Below are positions 45,156 to 55,275 of a stretch of DNA of 64,000 bases, piece after piece (position 1 is the first letter of the stretch; each line of letters begins with the position of its first letter). The position numbers and the translations under genes were made by a program. The notes below the pieces were generated by a model. It searched no databases and was not told the origin of the DNA. It saw nothing but the letters and a program-made list of their open reading frames with translations. The stretch comes from UBA4416 sp964541155 (GTDB taxonomy: Bacteria > Bacteroidota > Bacteroidia > B-17B0 > Aurantibacillaceae): assembly GCA_964541155.1 (NCBI GenBank), contig CAZIPC010000002.1, positions 248,001 to 312,000 of the forward strand, given 5' to 3'.

Positions 45156-45848
45156 ATGGCAACGTTAACTAAAAAAAGAAAAGTAGCAGATGCAAAATTC
45201 GATTCGAATAAAGCATATACTGTTACTGAAGCTTCAAAGGTAGTGAAAGAAATTACAACTACTAAATTTGATGCGTCCGTGGATCTTGCGATCCGTTTAG
45301 GAGTTGATCCTCGTAAAGCTAATCAAATGGTACGTGGTACTGTTACTTTACCTCATGGTACTGGTAAAACATTGCGCGTATTAGCTATCGTTACTCCTGA
45401 TAAGGAAGCGGAAGCTAAAGCAGCAGGTGCTGACTACGTTGGATTAGACGAATACATCGAAAAAATTAAAAACGGATGGACTGATGTAGATGTAATCATC
45501 ACTATGCCTTCAGTAATGGGTAAAGTTGGTGCATTAGGTCGTGTATTAGGTCCTCGTGGATTAATGCCTAATCCAAAAACAGGAACAGTAACAATGGATG
45601 TTGGTAAAGCTGTTTCTGACTCAAAAGGTGGTAAAATTGATTTTAAAGTTGATAAAGCAGGAATCGTTCACACAGGAATTGGTAGAGTATCTTTTGACGC
45701 TCAAAAATTAACTGAAAACGCAATGGAAGTTTTAAACGCAATTGTAAAATTAAAACCATCTTCTGCAAGAGGTACTTACGTTAAGTCTGTATACATGAGC
45801 AGTACAATGAGTGCAGGTATTCAAATCGACACTAAATCTTTTAATTAA
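45156..45848 (+). CDS. rplA: Ribosomal protein L1
   Basis: 230 residues. The signature VGALGRVLGPRGLMPNPKTGTV near 122 and the N-terminal VTEASKVVKEI segment are diagnostic. L1 binds the mobile L1 stalk of 23S rRNA, and in other bacteria represses its own operon by binding the rplK leader. Confidence 0.97.
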   Translation: MATLTKKRKVADAKFDSNKAYTVTEASKVVKEITTTKFDASVDLAIRLGVDPRKANQMVRGTVTLPHGTGKTLRVLAIVTPDKEAEAKAAGADYVGLDEYIEKIKNGWTDVDVIITMPSVMGKVGALGRVLGPRGLMPNPKTGTVTMDVGKAVSDSKGGKIDFKVDKAGIVHTGIGRVSFDAQKLTENAMEVLNAIVKLKPSSARGTYVKSVYMSSTMSAGIQIDTKSFN

Positions 45849-45868
45849 TTAAAACAAACTCTTTTAGT

Positions 45869-46372
45869 ATGAACAAACAAGAAAAAACACAGGAAATAGA
45901 AAAATTAGTTAGCGTTTTAAATGCTAACACAAAAATCTATTTAGCTGATTGTTCTTCTTTGTCAGTAGAAAAGGTAAATCAATTACGCCGTTCTTGCTAT
46001 GATAAAAAAGTAAGCATGACTGTTGTTAAAAACACATTATTAGCGAAAGCTTTAGAACGTGCAAATGACAGCAAGCTTGCTGAACTTATCCCAGCGTTAA
46101 AAGGCCAAACAGCTTTAATAACTACAGAAACGTCTAACGTGCCTGCTAAGTTAATTAAGGAGTTTCGCAAAGGCGGAGATAAACCTCAATTAAAAGCAGC
46201 TTATGTTGAAGAAATGATTTTTATCGGTGACGATAAATTAGATCAATTAGCCGCATTAAAATCGAAAAACGAGTTAATCGGCGATATTATCGGATTACTT
46301 CAATCACCAATTCAACGCGTAATCGGAGGTTTAGAAAACAAAACCAAAGGTGGCGAAGAAGCAGCAGCTTAA
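45869..46372 (+). CDS. rplJ: Ribosomal protein L10
   Basis: 167 residues. Starts with KQEKTQEIEKLVSVLNANTKIYLADCSSLSVEKVNQLRR, the usual N-terminal rRNA-binding domain; the helical C-terminus holds the L7/L12 dimers. The 20-base gap to rplA leaves no room for the L10 leader known in E. coli. Confidence 0.95.
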   Translation: MNKQEKTQEIEKLVSVLNANTKIYLADCSSLSVEKVNQLRRSCYDKKVSMTVVKNTLLAKALERANDSKLAELIPALKGQTALITTETSNVPAKLIKEFRKGGDKPQLKAAYVEEMIFIGDDKLDQLAALKSKNELIGDIIGLLQSPIQRVIGGLENKTKGGEEAAA

Positions 46373-46456
46373 TTGTCCTGAATCAAAGAATAATCAACGC
46401 TTACGTAGTAAGCAACAAATTAAATTAAAACAATAACAAATTAAACTAATAATAAA

Positions 46457-46825
46457 ATGGCAGACGTAAAAGCAATCGCTGAAACATTAGTAAACTTGAC
46501 AGTTAAAGAAGTTCAAGAATTAGCAACAGTATTAAAAGACGAATATGGAATTGAACCAGCAGCAGCAGCAGTAGTAGTTGCAGCAGGCGGAGGCGGAGAC
46601 GCAGCAGCAGCTAAATCATCTTTTGATGTAATTTTAGTTGAAGCAGGTGCAGCTAAATTAGGCGTAGTAAAAGTTGTAAAAGACTTAACTGGATTAGGCT
46701 TAAAAGAAGCTAAAGATTTAGTAGATGGTGCTCCAAAACCAGTTAAAGAAGGTATTGCAAAAGAAGAGGCTGAGTCTATTAAAAAGGCTTTAGAAGAAGC
46801 TGGTGCAAAAGTAGAAGTAAAATAA
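46457..46825 (+). CDS. rplL: Ribosomal protein L7/L12
   Basis: 122 residues. The N-terminal dimer domain is followed by an alanine/glycine hinge (EPAAAAVVVAAGGGGDAAAAK), coded by GCA/GGC runs, and the conserved C-terminal domain (FDVILVEAGAAKLGVVKVVKDLTGLGLKEAKDLVDGAP) that recruits elongation factors. Downstream hairpin at 46844. Confidence 0.97.
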   Translation: MADVKAIAETLVNLTVKEVQELATVLKDEYGIEPAAAAVVVAAGGGGDAAAAKSSFDVILVEAGAAKLGVVKVVKDLTGLGLKEAKDLVDGAPKPVKEGIAKEEAESIKKALEEAGAKVEVK

Positions 46826-46843
46826 TTTACTTATAAACTAGGC

Positions 46844-46887
46844 GTTAAGGTCTTTTTTGCTTAGGCAAAAAACCTTAACCCTTTTTT
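46844..46887 (+). terminator. Hairpin with T-run between rplL and rpoB (attenuator-like)
   Basis: Arms GTTAAGG (46844-46850) and CCTTAAC (46873-46879), an inner TTTTTTGC/GCAAAAAA stem and a TTAG loop, with two bulged bases on the 5' side, then CCC and six T's. It resembles a partial terminator that would lower rpoBC expression relative to rplL. Confidence 0.75.
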
Positions 46888-46945
46888 CTGCTTTTAGTAA
46901 TTGGCGTAAACTCTTTTAGAATACTAACTAATAAACCTTATTACA

Positions 46946-49900
46946 TTGGCTACAGCAATTAAAAAATCACAGAGAATTAATTTCTCTTCAAACAAATTTC
47001 CAATTGAATATCCAGATTTCTTGGATATACAGGTGAAGTCTTTTCAAGATTTCTTTCAATTAGAAACAACACCAGATAACCGTAAAAACGAAGGGTTATT
47101 TCGTGTATTTGCCGAAAACTTTCCTATTTCTGATGCGAGAAATAATTTCGTGTTAGAATTTTTGGATTATTTCGTAGATCCACCACGTTATGCACTAGAA
47201 GAGTGTATTAGCCGTGGATTAACCTATTCAGTACCTTTGAAAGCTAAATTAAAGCTTTATTGTACTGATCCTGAACATGAAGATTTTGAAACCATTGTGC
47301 AGGACGTTTATTTGGGAACAATTCCATACATGACACCAAAAGGTTCTTTTGTAATCAATGGTGCTGAAAGAGTTATTGTATCTCAGTTACATCGTTCTCC
47401 AGGCGTATTCTTCGGTCAAAGCCGTCACGCCAATGGAACTAAATTATATAGCGCTCGTGTTATTCCTTTCAAAGGTTCTTGGATTGAGTTTGCAACAGAT
47501 ATTAACAATGTGATGTATGCATACATTGATCGTAAGAAAAAATTACCAGTAACTACGTTGTTACGTGCTATTGGGTTTGAAAGCGATAAACAAATATTAG
47601 AAATTTTTGGTCTTGCTGATGAAGTAAAAGTTTCAAAAGCTGGATTAAAACGTGAGGTTGGTCGCAGACTAGCTGCTCGTGTTTTAAAAACATGGATTGA
47701 AGATTTTGTAGATGAAGATACTGGAGAAGTTGTATCAATAGAGCGTAATGAAGTTATTCTAGATCGTGAAACGATTTTAGATGATTTACATATTGATTTA
47801 ATTGTTGATGCCGGCGTTAAGTCTATTATTTTACATAAAGAAGATGTAAATACTGCAGATTTTGCTATTATCTACAACACGTTACAAAAAGATTCAACAA
47901 ACTCAGAAAAAGAGGCAATCGAGTATATTTACCGTTTACTTCGTAATGCTGAACCGCCAGATGAAGAAACAGCAAGAGGCGTAATTGACAAATTGTTCTT
48001 TTCAGATAAGCGTTATGATTTAGGAGAAGTAGGTCGTTTCCGCATTAATAAAAAGTTAGGCATCGATATTCCTATGAATATCCGTGTATTAACGAAAGAA
48101 GATATTATCTTAATCATGAAATATTTGATTGAGTTAATTAATTCTAAAACAGATGTAGATGATATTGATCACCTATCTAACCGTCGTGTGCGCACGGTTG
48201 GTGAACAATTGTTCTCTCAATTTGGTGTTGGTTTAGCGCGTATGGCTCGTACTATTCGTGAGCGTATGAATGTTCGTGATAACGAGGTGTTTACACCAAC
48301 TGATTTGATTAATGCAAAAACGTTATCTTCAGTAATTAATTCATTCTTTGGAACAAATCAGCTTTCTCAGTTTATGGATCAAACCAATCCATTATCTGAA
48401 ATTACTCATAAGCGACGTTTATCAGCACTAGGGCCAGGAGGTTTATCTCGTGAGCGTGCAGGGTTTGAGGTTCGAGATGTTCATTACACTCACTATGGTC
48501 GTTTGTGTACTATTGAAACACCTGAAGGACCAAACATTGGATTGATTTCTTCATTATGTGTATTCGCTAAAGTAAATAAATTAGGATTTATTGAAACACC
48601 TTTCCGAACTGTAAGCAATGGAAAAGTAGATATAAACAAACCTATTACTTATTTAACAGCTGAAGAAGAAGATTCTCAAAATATTGCACAAACAAGTGCT
48701 GAACTGGATGAAAAAGGAAACTTTGTTCATGATAAAGTAACAGCTCGTTACGAAGGAGATTTCCCTGTAATTGAGCCTGCAAAAGTTAATTTAATGGATG
48801 TTGCTCCAAATCAAATTGCTTCTATTGCGGCTTCTTTAATTCCGTTCTTAGAGCATGATGATGCTAACCGTGCGTTAATGGGATCAAACATGCAGCGTCA
48901 AGCAGTTCCTTTGATGAGACCAGAAGCGCCAATTGTTGGTACAGGTATCGAAGCTCGTGTAGCTGAAGATAGTCGTGTATTAATCAATGCCGAAGGCGAA
49001 GGAGTTGTTGAATACGTTGATGCTCGTGAAATAGTTATTCGCTACAATAGAACTAATGATGAAAAATTAGTTTCATTTGAAGGAGACGTTAGAACATACA
49101 AATTAACTAAGTTTCAGAAAACAAATCAAAGCACTTGTATGAACTTAAAACCTATCGTTAAGAAAGGTGATAAAGTTGTAAAAGGACAAGTATTGTGTGA
49201 TGGTTATGCAACTGATAAAGGAGAATTAGCCTTAGGTCGAAATTTAAAAGTAGCATTCATGCCTTGGAAAGGATATAACTTTGAGGATGCTATTGTAATT
49301 TCTGAACGTATTATTCGTGATGATATTTTTACATCTATTCATATTGATGAATATTCTTTAGAAGTTCGTGACACAAAACGAGGTATGGAGGAATTAACTC
49401 CAGATATTCCTAATGTATCTGAAGAAGCTACTAAAGATTTAGATGATAAAGGTATTATTCGCGTTGGGGCTGAGGTTAAAGAAGGAGATATATTAATAGG
49501 AAAAATTACCCCTAAAGGTGAAACAGACCCTTCTCCAGAAGAAAAATTATTACGTGCAATTTTTGGTGATAAAGCTGGTGATGTTAAAGATGCATCATTA
49601 CGCGTTTCTCCTTCTTTAAAAGGAGTTATAGTTGACAAAAAATTATTCTCGCGCGCTATTAAAGATAAGAAACAAAAGGCAGACGAAAAACCATTACTTG
49701 AAAAGCTAGATGCAGAACATCATAAAGCAATTGCTAATTTAAAATATCAATTAATTGAAAAATTATTTGAATTAGTTAATGGTCGCACATCTCAAGGGGT
49801 TCATAATATCTTAGGAGAAGAAGTTATAACAAAAGGCACTAAGTTTACTCAAAAATTATTAGAGAAAATCGATTTCTCTGAAGTTAATCCAGGAAACTGG

Positions 49901-50758
49901 ACAACAGATAAAGATAAGAATGAGCAAATAGAACGTTTATTACATAACTTTATGATTAAATATAATGATCATTTAGGACAGTATAAACGTGAGAAATTTC
50001 AAATTACAGTAGGAGATGAATTACCAAATGGTATTGTTCAGTTAGCTAAAGTTTATATTGCTCAAAAACGTAAGTTGAGAGTAGGTGATAAAATGGCTGG
50101 TCGTCATGGTAATAAAGGGATTGTTGCTCGTATTGTAAAAGACGAAGATATGCCATTTTTGGATGATGGAACACCAGTTGATATTGTTTTAAATCCATTA
50201 GGTGTACCATCTCGTATGAACATTGGGCAGATTTATGAAACAGTATTAGCTTGGGCAGGAAAAGAGCTAGGATTAAAATTCTCTACTCCAATTTTTGATG
50301 GAGCAACTATGGAGCAAATTGATGAGTACACCACAAAAGCAGGTGTGCCGCAATATGGCCGTACTTACTTAATTGATGGTGGTACAGGAGAAAGATTTGA
50401 TCAACCAGCTACTGTGGGTATCATTTATATGTTAAAACTAGGACATATGGTTGATGATAAAATGCATGCCCGTTCAATTGGACCATATTCATTAATTACG
50501 CAACAACCTCTAGGTGGTAAAGCACAATTCGGAGGTCAGCGTTTTGGTGAGATGGAGGTTTGGGCACTAGAAGCATATGGTGCAGCTAACGTGTTACAAG
50601 AATTATTAACTATTAAATCGGATGATGTAATGGGCCGTGCAAAAGCGTATGAAGCAATTGTAAAAGGCGAAAACATTCCAGCGCCCGGTATACCAGAGTC
50701 ATTTAATGTATTAATGCACGAATTACGTGGATTAGCATTAGATGTAACACTTGATTAA
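46946..50758 (+). CDS. rpoB: RNA polymerase subunit beta
   Basis: 1270 residues, starting with a TTG codon at 46946 (ATAIKKSQRINFSS follows; no ATG is closer). The rifampicin pocket is of the sensitive type: LSQFMDQTNPLSEITHKRRLSALGPGGL near residue 470, with Asp, His and Ser at the usual resistance sites. Conserved SRMNIGQIYETVLAWAG and GGKAQFGGQRFGEMEVWALEAYGA (near 1090-1220) lie at the C-terminus. Length is that of Bacteroidota beta. Confidence 0.97.
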   Translation: MATAIKKSQRINFSSNKFPIEYPDFLDIQVKSFQDFFQLETTPDNRKNEGLFRVFAENFPISDARNNFVLEFLDYFVDPPRYALEECISRGLTYSVPLKAKLKLYCTDPEHEDFETIVQDVYLGTIPYMTPKGSFVINGAERVIVSQLHRSPGVFFGQSRHANGTKLYSARVIPFKGSWIEFATDINNVMYAYIDRKKKLPVTTLLRAIGFESDKQILEIFGLADEVKVSKAGLKREVGRRLAARVLKTWIEDFVDEDTGEVVSIERNEVILDRETILDDLHIDLIVDAGVKSIILHKEDVNTADFAIIYNTLQKDSTNSEKEAIEYIYRLLRNAEPPDEETARGVIDKLFFSDKRYDLGEVGRFRINKKLGIDIPMNIRVLTKEDIILIMKYLIELINSKTDVDDIDHLSNRRVRTVGEQLFSQFGVGLARMARTIRERMNVRDNEVFTPTDLINAKTLSSVINSFFGTNQLSQFMDQTNPLSEITHKRRLSALGPGGLSRERAGFEVRDVHYTHYGRLCTIETPEGPNIGLISSLCVFAKVNKLGFIETPFRTVSNGKVDINKPITYLTAEEEDSQNIAQTSAELDEKGNFVHDKVTARYEGDFPVIEPAKVNLMDVAPNQIASIAASLIPFLEHDDANRALMGSNMQRQAVPLMRPEAPIVGTGIEARVAEDSRVLINAEGEGVVEYVDAREIVIRYNRTNDEKLVSFEGDVRTYKLTKFQKTNQSTCMNLKPIVKKGDKVVKGQVLCDGYATDKGELALGRNLKVAFMPWKGYNFEDAIVISERIIRDDIFTSIHIDEYSLEVRDTKRGMEELTPDIPNVSEEATKDLDDKGIIRVGAEVKEGDILIGKITPKGETDPSPEEKLLRAIFGDKAGDVKDASLRVSPSLKGVIVDKKLFSRAIKDKKQKADEKPLLEKLDAEHHKAIANLKYQLIEKLFELVNGRTSQGVHNILGEEVITKGTKFTQKLLEKIDFSEVNPGNWTTDKDKNEQIERLLHNFMIKYNDHLGQYKREKFQITVGDELPNGIVQLAKVYIAQKRKLRVGDKMAGRHGNKGIVARIVKDEDMPFLDDGTPVDIVLNPLGVPSRMNIGQIYETVLAWAGKELGLKFSTPIFDGATMEQIDEYTTKAGVPQYGRTYLIDGGTGERFDQPATVGIIYMLKLGHMVDDKMHARSIGPYSLITQQPLGGKAQFGGQRFGEMEVWALEAYGAANVLQELLTIKSDDVMGRAKAYEAIVKGENIPAPGIPESFNVLMHELRGLALDVTLD

Positions 50759-50770
50759 AATAATCTTTAA

Positions 50771-50799
50771 AATCCCCTTTGTTTTAAACAAAGGGGATT
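50771..50799 (+). other. Hairpin between rpoB and rpoC
   Basis: AATCCCCTTTGT (50771-50782) pairs with ACAAAGGGGATT (50788-50799); the loop is TTTAA. No T-run follows, so it is more likely an mRNA processing or stability stem than a terminator. Confidence 0.65.
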
Positions 50800-50844
50800 A
50801 AGATAAATGAATTTTTATTATCACTAAAACCAAAAAGCAAAAAA

Positions 50845-53800
50845 ATGGCTTTAAGAAAAGATAACAAAGTAAAATCAAATTTCTCAAAAATCACTATTAG
50901 TTTAGCTTCACCAGAAACTATTCTACAACGTAGTAGTGGAGAAGTATTGAAACCAGAAACCATTAACTACCGTACATACAAACCAGAAAGAGATGGCTTG
51001 TTTTGTGAGCGTATTTTTGGACCAGTTAAAGATTATGAATGTCATTGTGGAAAGTACAAACGCATTCGTTACAAAGGCATTATCTGCGACCGCTGTGGTG
51101 TTGAAGTAACTGAGAAAAAAGTTCGTCGTGAACGTATGGGGCACATAAATTTGGTTGTTCCTGTAGCTCACATATGGTATTTCCGCTCTTTGCCAAATAA
51201 AATTGGTTATTTGTTAGGATTACCTACAAAAAAATTAGACATGATTATTTACTACGAACGTTATGTAGTAATTAATGCAGGTGTTGCTGCTCAAAACGGA
51301 ACACAATATTTAGATTTCTTAACTGAAGAAGAATATTTAAATTTAGTTGATACTTTACCTAAAGATAATCATTTATTAGATGACACAGATCCTAATAAAT
51401 TTATCGCTAAAATGGGAGCAGAAGCCCTACAAGATTTATTATCTCGTTTACAATTAGATGAATTATCTTATGAGTTACGTCACAAAGCAAACACAGAAAC
51501 TTCTCAACAACGTAAAAATGAAGCATTAAAGCGCTTACAAGTAATTGAGGCATTCCGTGCTGCGCAAGGGCATATTGAAAATAAACCTGAGTGGATGGTT
51601 ATTAAAACTGTTCCTGTAATTCCACCAGAATTACGCCCTTTAGTGCCATTGGATGGAGGTCGTTTTGCAACTTCAGATTTAAATGATTTATATCGTCGAG
51701 TTATTATTCGTAATAACCGTTTAAAACGTTTAATAGAAATTAAAGCTCCAGATGTAATCTTACGTAACGAAAAACGTATGTTACAAGAGTCAGTAGATTC
51801 ATTGTTTGATAATTCTCGTAAGTCAAACGCTGTTAAGACTGAATCTAATAGAGCATTAAAATCATTATCAGATTCATTAAAAGGTAAACAAGGCCGTTTC
51901 CGTCAAAACTTATTAGGTAAACGTGTTGATTATTCTGCTCGTTCAGTAATTGTTGTTGGCCCAGAGATGAAACTACACGAGTGTGGTTTACCAAAAGAAA
52001 TGGCGGCTGAGTTATTCAAACCATTTATCATACGCAAAATGATAGAGCGTGGTATTGTTAAAACAGTTAAATCGGCTAAAAAAATTGTAGATAAAAAAGA
52101 ACCAATTGTTTGGGATATATTAGAAAATGTATTGAAAGGACATCCGGTGATGTTAAACCGTGCCCCTACATTACACAGATTAGGTATTCAAGCGTTTCAG
52201 CCAAAACTAATTGAAGGAAAAGCAATTCAGTTACATCCATTAGTATGTTCTGCATTCAACGCTGATTTTGATGGTGATCAAATGGCGGTTCATGTTCCAT
52301 TAGGACATGCCGCAGTATTAGAAGCACAAATTTTAATGTTAGCTTCTCATAACATTTTAAATCCATCTAACGGTGCGCCGGTTGCGGTTCCATCTCAAGA
52401 CATGGTTTTAGGTTTATACTATTTAACTAAATCTAAGAAGAATTTACCTAACGATGCCGTAAGAGGAGAAGGAAAAGTATTTTATAGTGCAGAAGAAGTT
52501 AATATTGCTTTAAATGAGAAGAAAATTGATATCCATGCACAAATTAAAATTCGAGTTACTAACGCATTAGAAGGAGATAAATTAGTTACGAAAGTAATTG
52601 ATACTACAGCTGGTCGTGTTATGTTTAACCAAGTTGTACCGCATGAAGTAGGCTACATCAATGAGTTATTAACCAAAAAATCACTTCGTGATATTATCGG
52701 TATGGTAGTTAAGAAAACTGGTATGGCGAAAACTGCCAAGTTTCTTGATGATATCAAAGACTTAGGATTTAAAACAGCTTTCCGTGGAGGATTATCGTTT
52801 AACCTAGGAGATATAGAAACGCCGGCAGATAAATTTAAGATTATTAAGGATGCGCGTGCGCAAGTTGATGAAGTGATGAATAACTATTCAATGGGTTTCA
52901 TTACAAACAACGAACGTTACAACCAGGTAATTGATATTTGGACACATGCTAACTCAAAAGTTACTAAAAAAGTAATGGATGTATTAAGTACAGATAAGCA
53001 AGGATTTAACTCTGTTTATATGATGCTTGATTCAGGAGCTCGTGGATCTAAAGAACAAATTAAACAGTTAAGTGGTATGCGTGGTTTAATGGCTAAACCA
53101 CAAAAAGCAGGTGATACGACAGCTTCAATTATTGAGAATCCCGTATTATCTAACTTCCGTGAAGGTTTATCTATCTTAGAATACTTTATTTCTACCCACG
53201 GTGCTCGTAAAGGTTTAGCGGATACGGCTTTAAAAACAGCCGATGCCGGTTATTTAACTCGTCGTTTAGTTGATGTTGCTCAAGATGTTATTATCAACGA
53301 AGAAGATTGTGGAACATTACGTGGTTTAACAGCAATGGCATTAAAAAACAATGACGATGTTGTGGAATCATTATCAGATAGAATTTTAGGTCGTATTTCA
53401 TTAAATGATGTTTATCATCCAACAACTGGCGAATTAATTGTTTCAGGTGGCGAAATGATCGACGAAGATGTAGCGGCAGTAATTGAAAAATCTCCAATTG
53501 AATCAGTTGAAATTCGTTCAGTATTAACTTGTGAATCTAAATTAGGAGTTTGTGCTAAATGTTATGGACGCAACTTGTCTAATGGACGTCAAGTTCAATT
53601 AGGAGAAGCTGTGGGTGTAATTGCAGCTCAATCAATTGGTGAACCTGGTACTCAGTTAACGTTACGTACATTCCACGTAGGTGGTACAGCATCTAATACA
53701 GCAGCAGCTTCTAGTTATGTTGCTAAATACGATGGTATTGCTGAGATTGATGAATTGCGTACAGTAGAGCGTACTAACGCTGATGGAACTAAGGCAAATG

Positions 53801-55140
53801 TTGTTATTGGTCGTTCAACTGAGGTTCGTATTGTTGATGCAAACACAGGAATTACTTTAACAACAGGAAATATTCCTTACGGGTCACAATTATACATTAA
53901 GCCAGGTGCTAAGGTGAAAAAAGGAGATATGATTTGCGATTGGGATCCATATAACGCAGTTATTGTTTCTGAGTATGCTGGAGCTGTTGAGTACGAAGGT
54001 ATTAAAGAAAATGTAACTTACCGCGAGGAATCTGATGAGCAAACAGGATTCCGTGAGAAAGTGATTATTGAAAGTAGAGATAAAACCTTATCGCCATTAA
54101 TTAGAATTGTTGATAAAAAAGGCGAGGCTTTAAAAACATACAATTTACCTATTAGTGCACACATTGTTGTAAATGAAGGAACTAAAGTAGAGTTAGGTCA
54201 AGTATTAGTGAAAATTCCTCGTGTAACTGGAAAAACAGGTGATATTACTGGTGGTTTACCTCGAGTAACTGAGTTATTTGAAGCTCGTAATCCAAGTAAT
54301 CCAGCTGTAGTTTCAGAAATTGATGGTATTGTAAGTTTTGGTAAAATTAAACGCGGTAATCGTGAGGTTATAGTGGAAGCTAAAACAGGAGAACAACATC
54401 GTTATTTAGTATCGCTTTCTAAGCATATTTTAGTTCAAGAAAATGATTTTGTTAAAGCAGGTGAGCAGTTATCTGACGGAGCAATTTCTCCAAGCGATAT
54501 TTTAGCAATTAAAGGACCTACTGCTGTTCAAGAATATTTAGTAAATGAAATTCAAGAAGTATACCGTTTACAAGGTCAAAAATTAAATGATAAGCATTTT
54601 GAAACGATTGTTCGTCAGATGATGCGTAAAGTTCAAATTGAAGACCCAGGTGATACAACATTCTTAGAGATGAAGTTAGTTAATAAGATTGATTTCATGA
54701 CTGAAAATGATGAATTGTATGGTAAAAAAGTGGTGGTTGAAACAGGAGACTCTGAAAACTTAAAACGTGGCCAAATTGTAACTGCTCGTAAGTTACGTGA
54801 TGAAAACTCAGTTTTACGTCGTAAAGATTTAAAATTAGTAGAAGCACGTGATGCGGTTCCTGCTACAGCAACTCCAATTTTACAAGGTATAACAAGAGCA
54901 TCATTACAAACTAATAGTTGGATTTCTGCGGCATCATTCCAGGAAACAACAAAAGTGTTAAATGAGGCTGCTGTAAACGGAAAAATAGATACTTTACAAG
55001 GCTTAAAAGAAAACGTTATTGTTGGACATTTAATTCCAGCAGGTACAGGATTACGTCAGTACGAAAAAATCGTAGTTGGTAGTAAAGAAGAGTACGAGCG
55101 TTTAATGGCAAGTAAAGAAGAAGTAGAAGAGGAAGCATAA
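50845..55140 (+). CDS. rpoC: RNA polymerase subunit beta'
   Basis: 1431 residues. The N-terminal zinc ribbon is ECHCGKYKRIRYKGIICDRCGVEV near 68-90, the catalytic magnesium loop is NADFDGDQMAVH near 472, and a second zinc set is CESKLGVCAKCYGR near 900. The trigger-loop segment is GEPGTQLTLRTFHVGG near 932. The C-terminal end (RLMASKEEVEEEA) is acidic. Separated from rpoB by an 86-base gap and ended by two terminators. Confidence 0.97.
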   Translation: MALRKDNKVKSNFSKITISLASPETILQRSSGEVLKPETINYRTYKPERDGLFCERIFGPVKDYECHCGKYKRIRYKGIICDRCGVEVTEKKVRRERMGHINLVVPVAHIWYFRSLPNKIGYLLGLPTKKLDMIIYYERYVVINAGVAAQNGTQYLDFLTEEEYLNLVDTLPKDNHLLDDTDPNKFIAKMGAEALQDLLSRLQLDELSYELRHKANTETSQQRKNEALKRLQVIEAFRAAQGHIENKPEWMVIKTVPVIPPELRPLVPLDGGRFATSDLNDLYRRVIIRNNRLKRLIEIKAPDVILRNEKRMLQESVDSLFDNSRKSNAVKTESNRALKSLSDSLKGKQGRFRQNLLGKRVDYSARSVIVVGPEMKLHECGLPKEMAAELFKPFIIRKMIERGIVKTVKSAKKIVDKKEPIVWDILENVLKGHPVMLNRAPTLHRLGIQAFQPKLIEGKAIQLHPLVCSAFNADFDGDQMAVHVPLGHAAVLEAQILMLASHNILNPSNGAPVAVPSQDMVLGLYYLTKSKKNLPNDAVRGEGKVFYSAEEVNIALNEKKIDIHAQIKIRVTNALEGDKLVTKVIDTTAGRVMFNQVVPHEVGYINELLTKKSLRDIIGMVVKKTGMAKTAKFLDDIKDLGFKTAFRGGLSFNLGDIETPADKFKIIKDARAQVDEVMNNYSMGFITNNERYNQVIDIWTHANSKVTKKVMDVLSTDKQGFNSVYMMLDSGARGSKEQIKQLSGMRGLMAKPQKAGDTTASIIENPVLSNFREGLSILEYFISTHGARKGLADTALKTADAGYLTRRLVDVAQDVIINEEDCGTLRGLTAMALKNNDDVVESLSDRILGRISLNDVYHPTTGELIVSGGEMIDEDVAAVIEKSPIESVEIRSVLTCESKLGVCAKCYGRNLSNGRQVQLGEAVGVIAAQSIGEPGTQLTLRTFHVGGTASNTAAASSYVAKYDGIAEIDELRTVERTNADGTKANVVIGRSTEVRIVDANTGITLTTGNIPYGSQLYIKPGAKVKKGDMICDWDPYNAVIVSEYAGAVEYEGIKENVTYREESDEQTGFREKVIIESRDKTLSPLIRIVDKKGEALKTYNLPISAHIVVNEGTKVELGQVLVKIPRVTGKTGDITGGLPRVTELFEARNPSNPAVVSEIDGIVSFGKIKRGNREVIVEAKTGEQHRYLVSLSKHILVQENDFVKAGEQLSDGAISPSDILAIKGPTAVQEYLVNEIQEVYRLQGQKLNDKHFETIVRQMMRKVQIEDPGDTTFLEMKLVNKIDFMTENDELYGKKVVVETGDSENLKRGQIVTARKLRDENSVLRRKDLKLVEARDAVPATATPILQGITRASLQTNSWISAASFQETTKVLNEAAVNGKIDTLQGLKENVIVGHLIPAGTGLRQYEKIVVGSKEEYERLMASKEEVEEEA

Positions 55141-55159
55141 TTTTTGATTTATTAATATA

Positions 55160-55195
55160 AAAAACCTCGCTTGTAATAACAAGCGAGGTTTTTTT
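55160..55195 (+). terminator. Terminator of rpoC
   Basis: Stem AACCTCGCTTGT/ACAAGCGAGGTT with AATA loop, flanked by A's and seven T's. Twenty bases past the rpoC stop. Confidence 0.93.
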
Positions 55196-55222
55196 GTATT
55201 TATATAAATTTTAATAAGCATA

Positions 55223-55252
55223 AAAAAGCCCTTGTTAATTCAAGGGCTTTTT
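55223..55252. terminator. Second, bidirectional terminator (rpoC / tig)
   Basis: A perfect 12-base-pair stem AAAAAGCCCTTG/CAAGGGCTTTTT with a 6-base loop. It is 24 bases from the stop of convergent tig, so it most likely serves tig and backs up rpoC termination. Confidence 0.85.
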
Positions 55253-55275
55253 AACATTAAAAGAGTTTTTATCAA

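Noticed and set aside
46550..46620. GCA/GGC trinucleotide repeat as a possible phase-variable tract
   Set aside because: It encodes the alanine/glycine hinge of L7/L12, which is normal for this protein.
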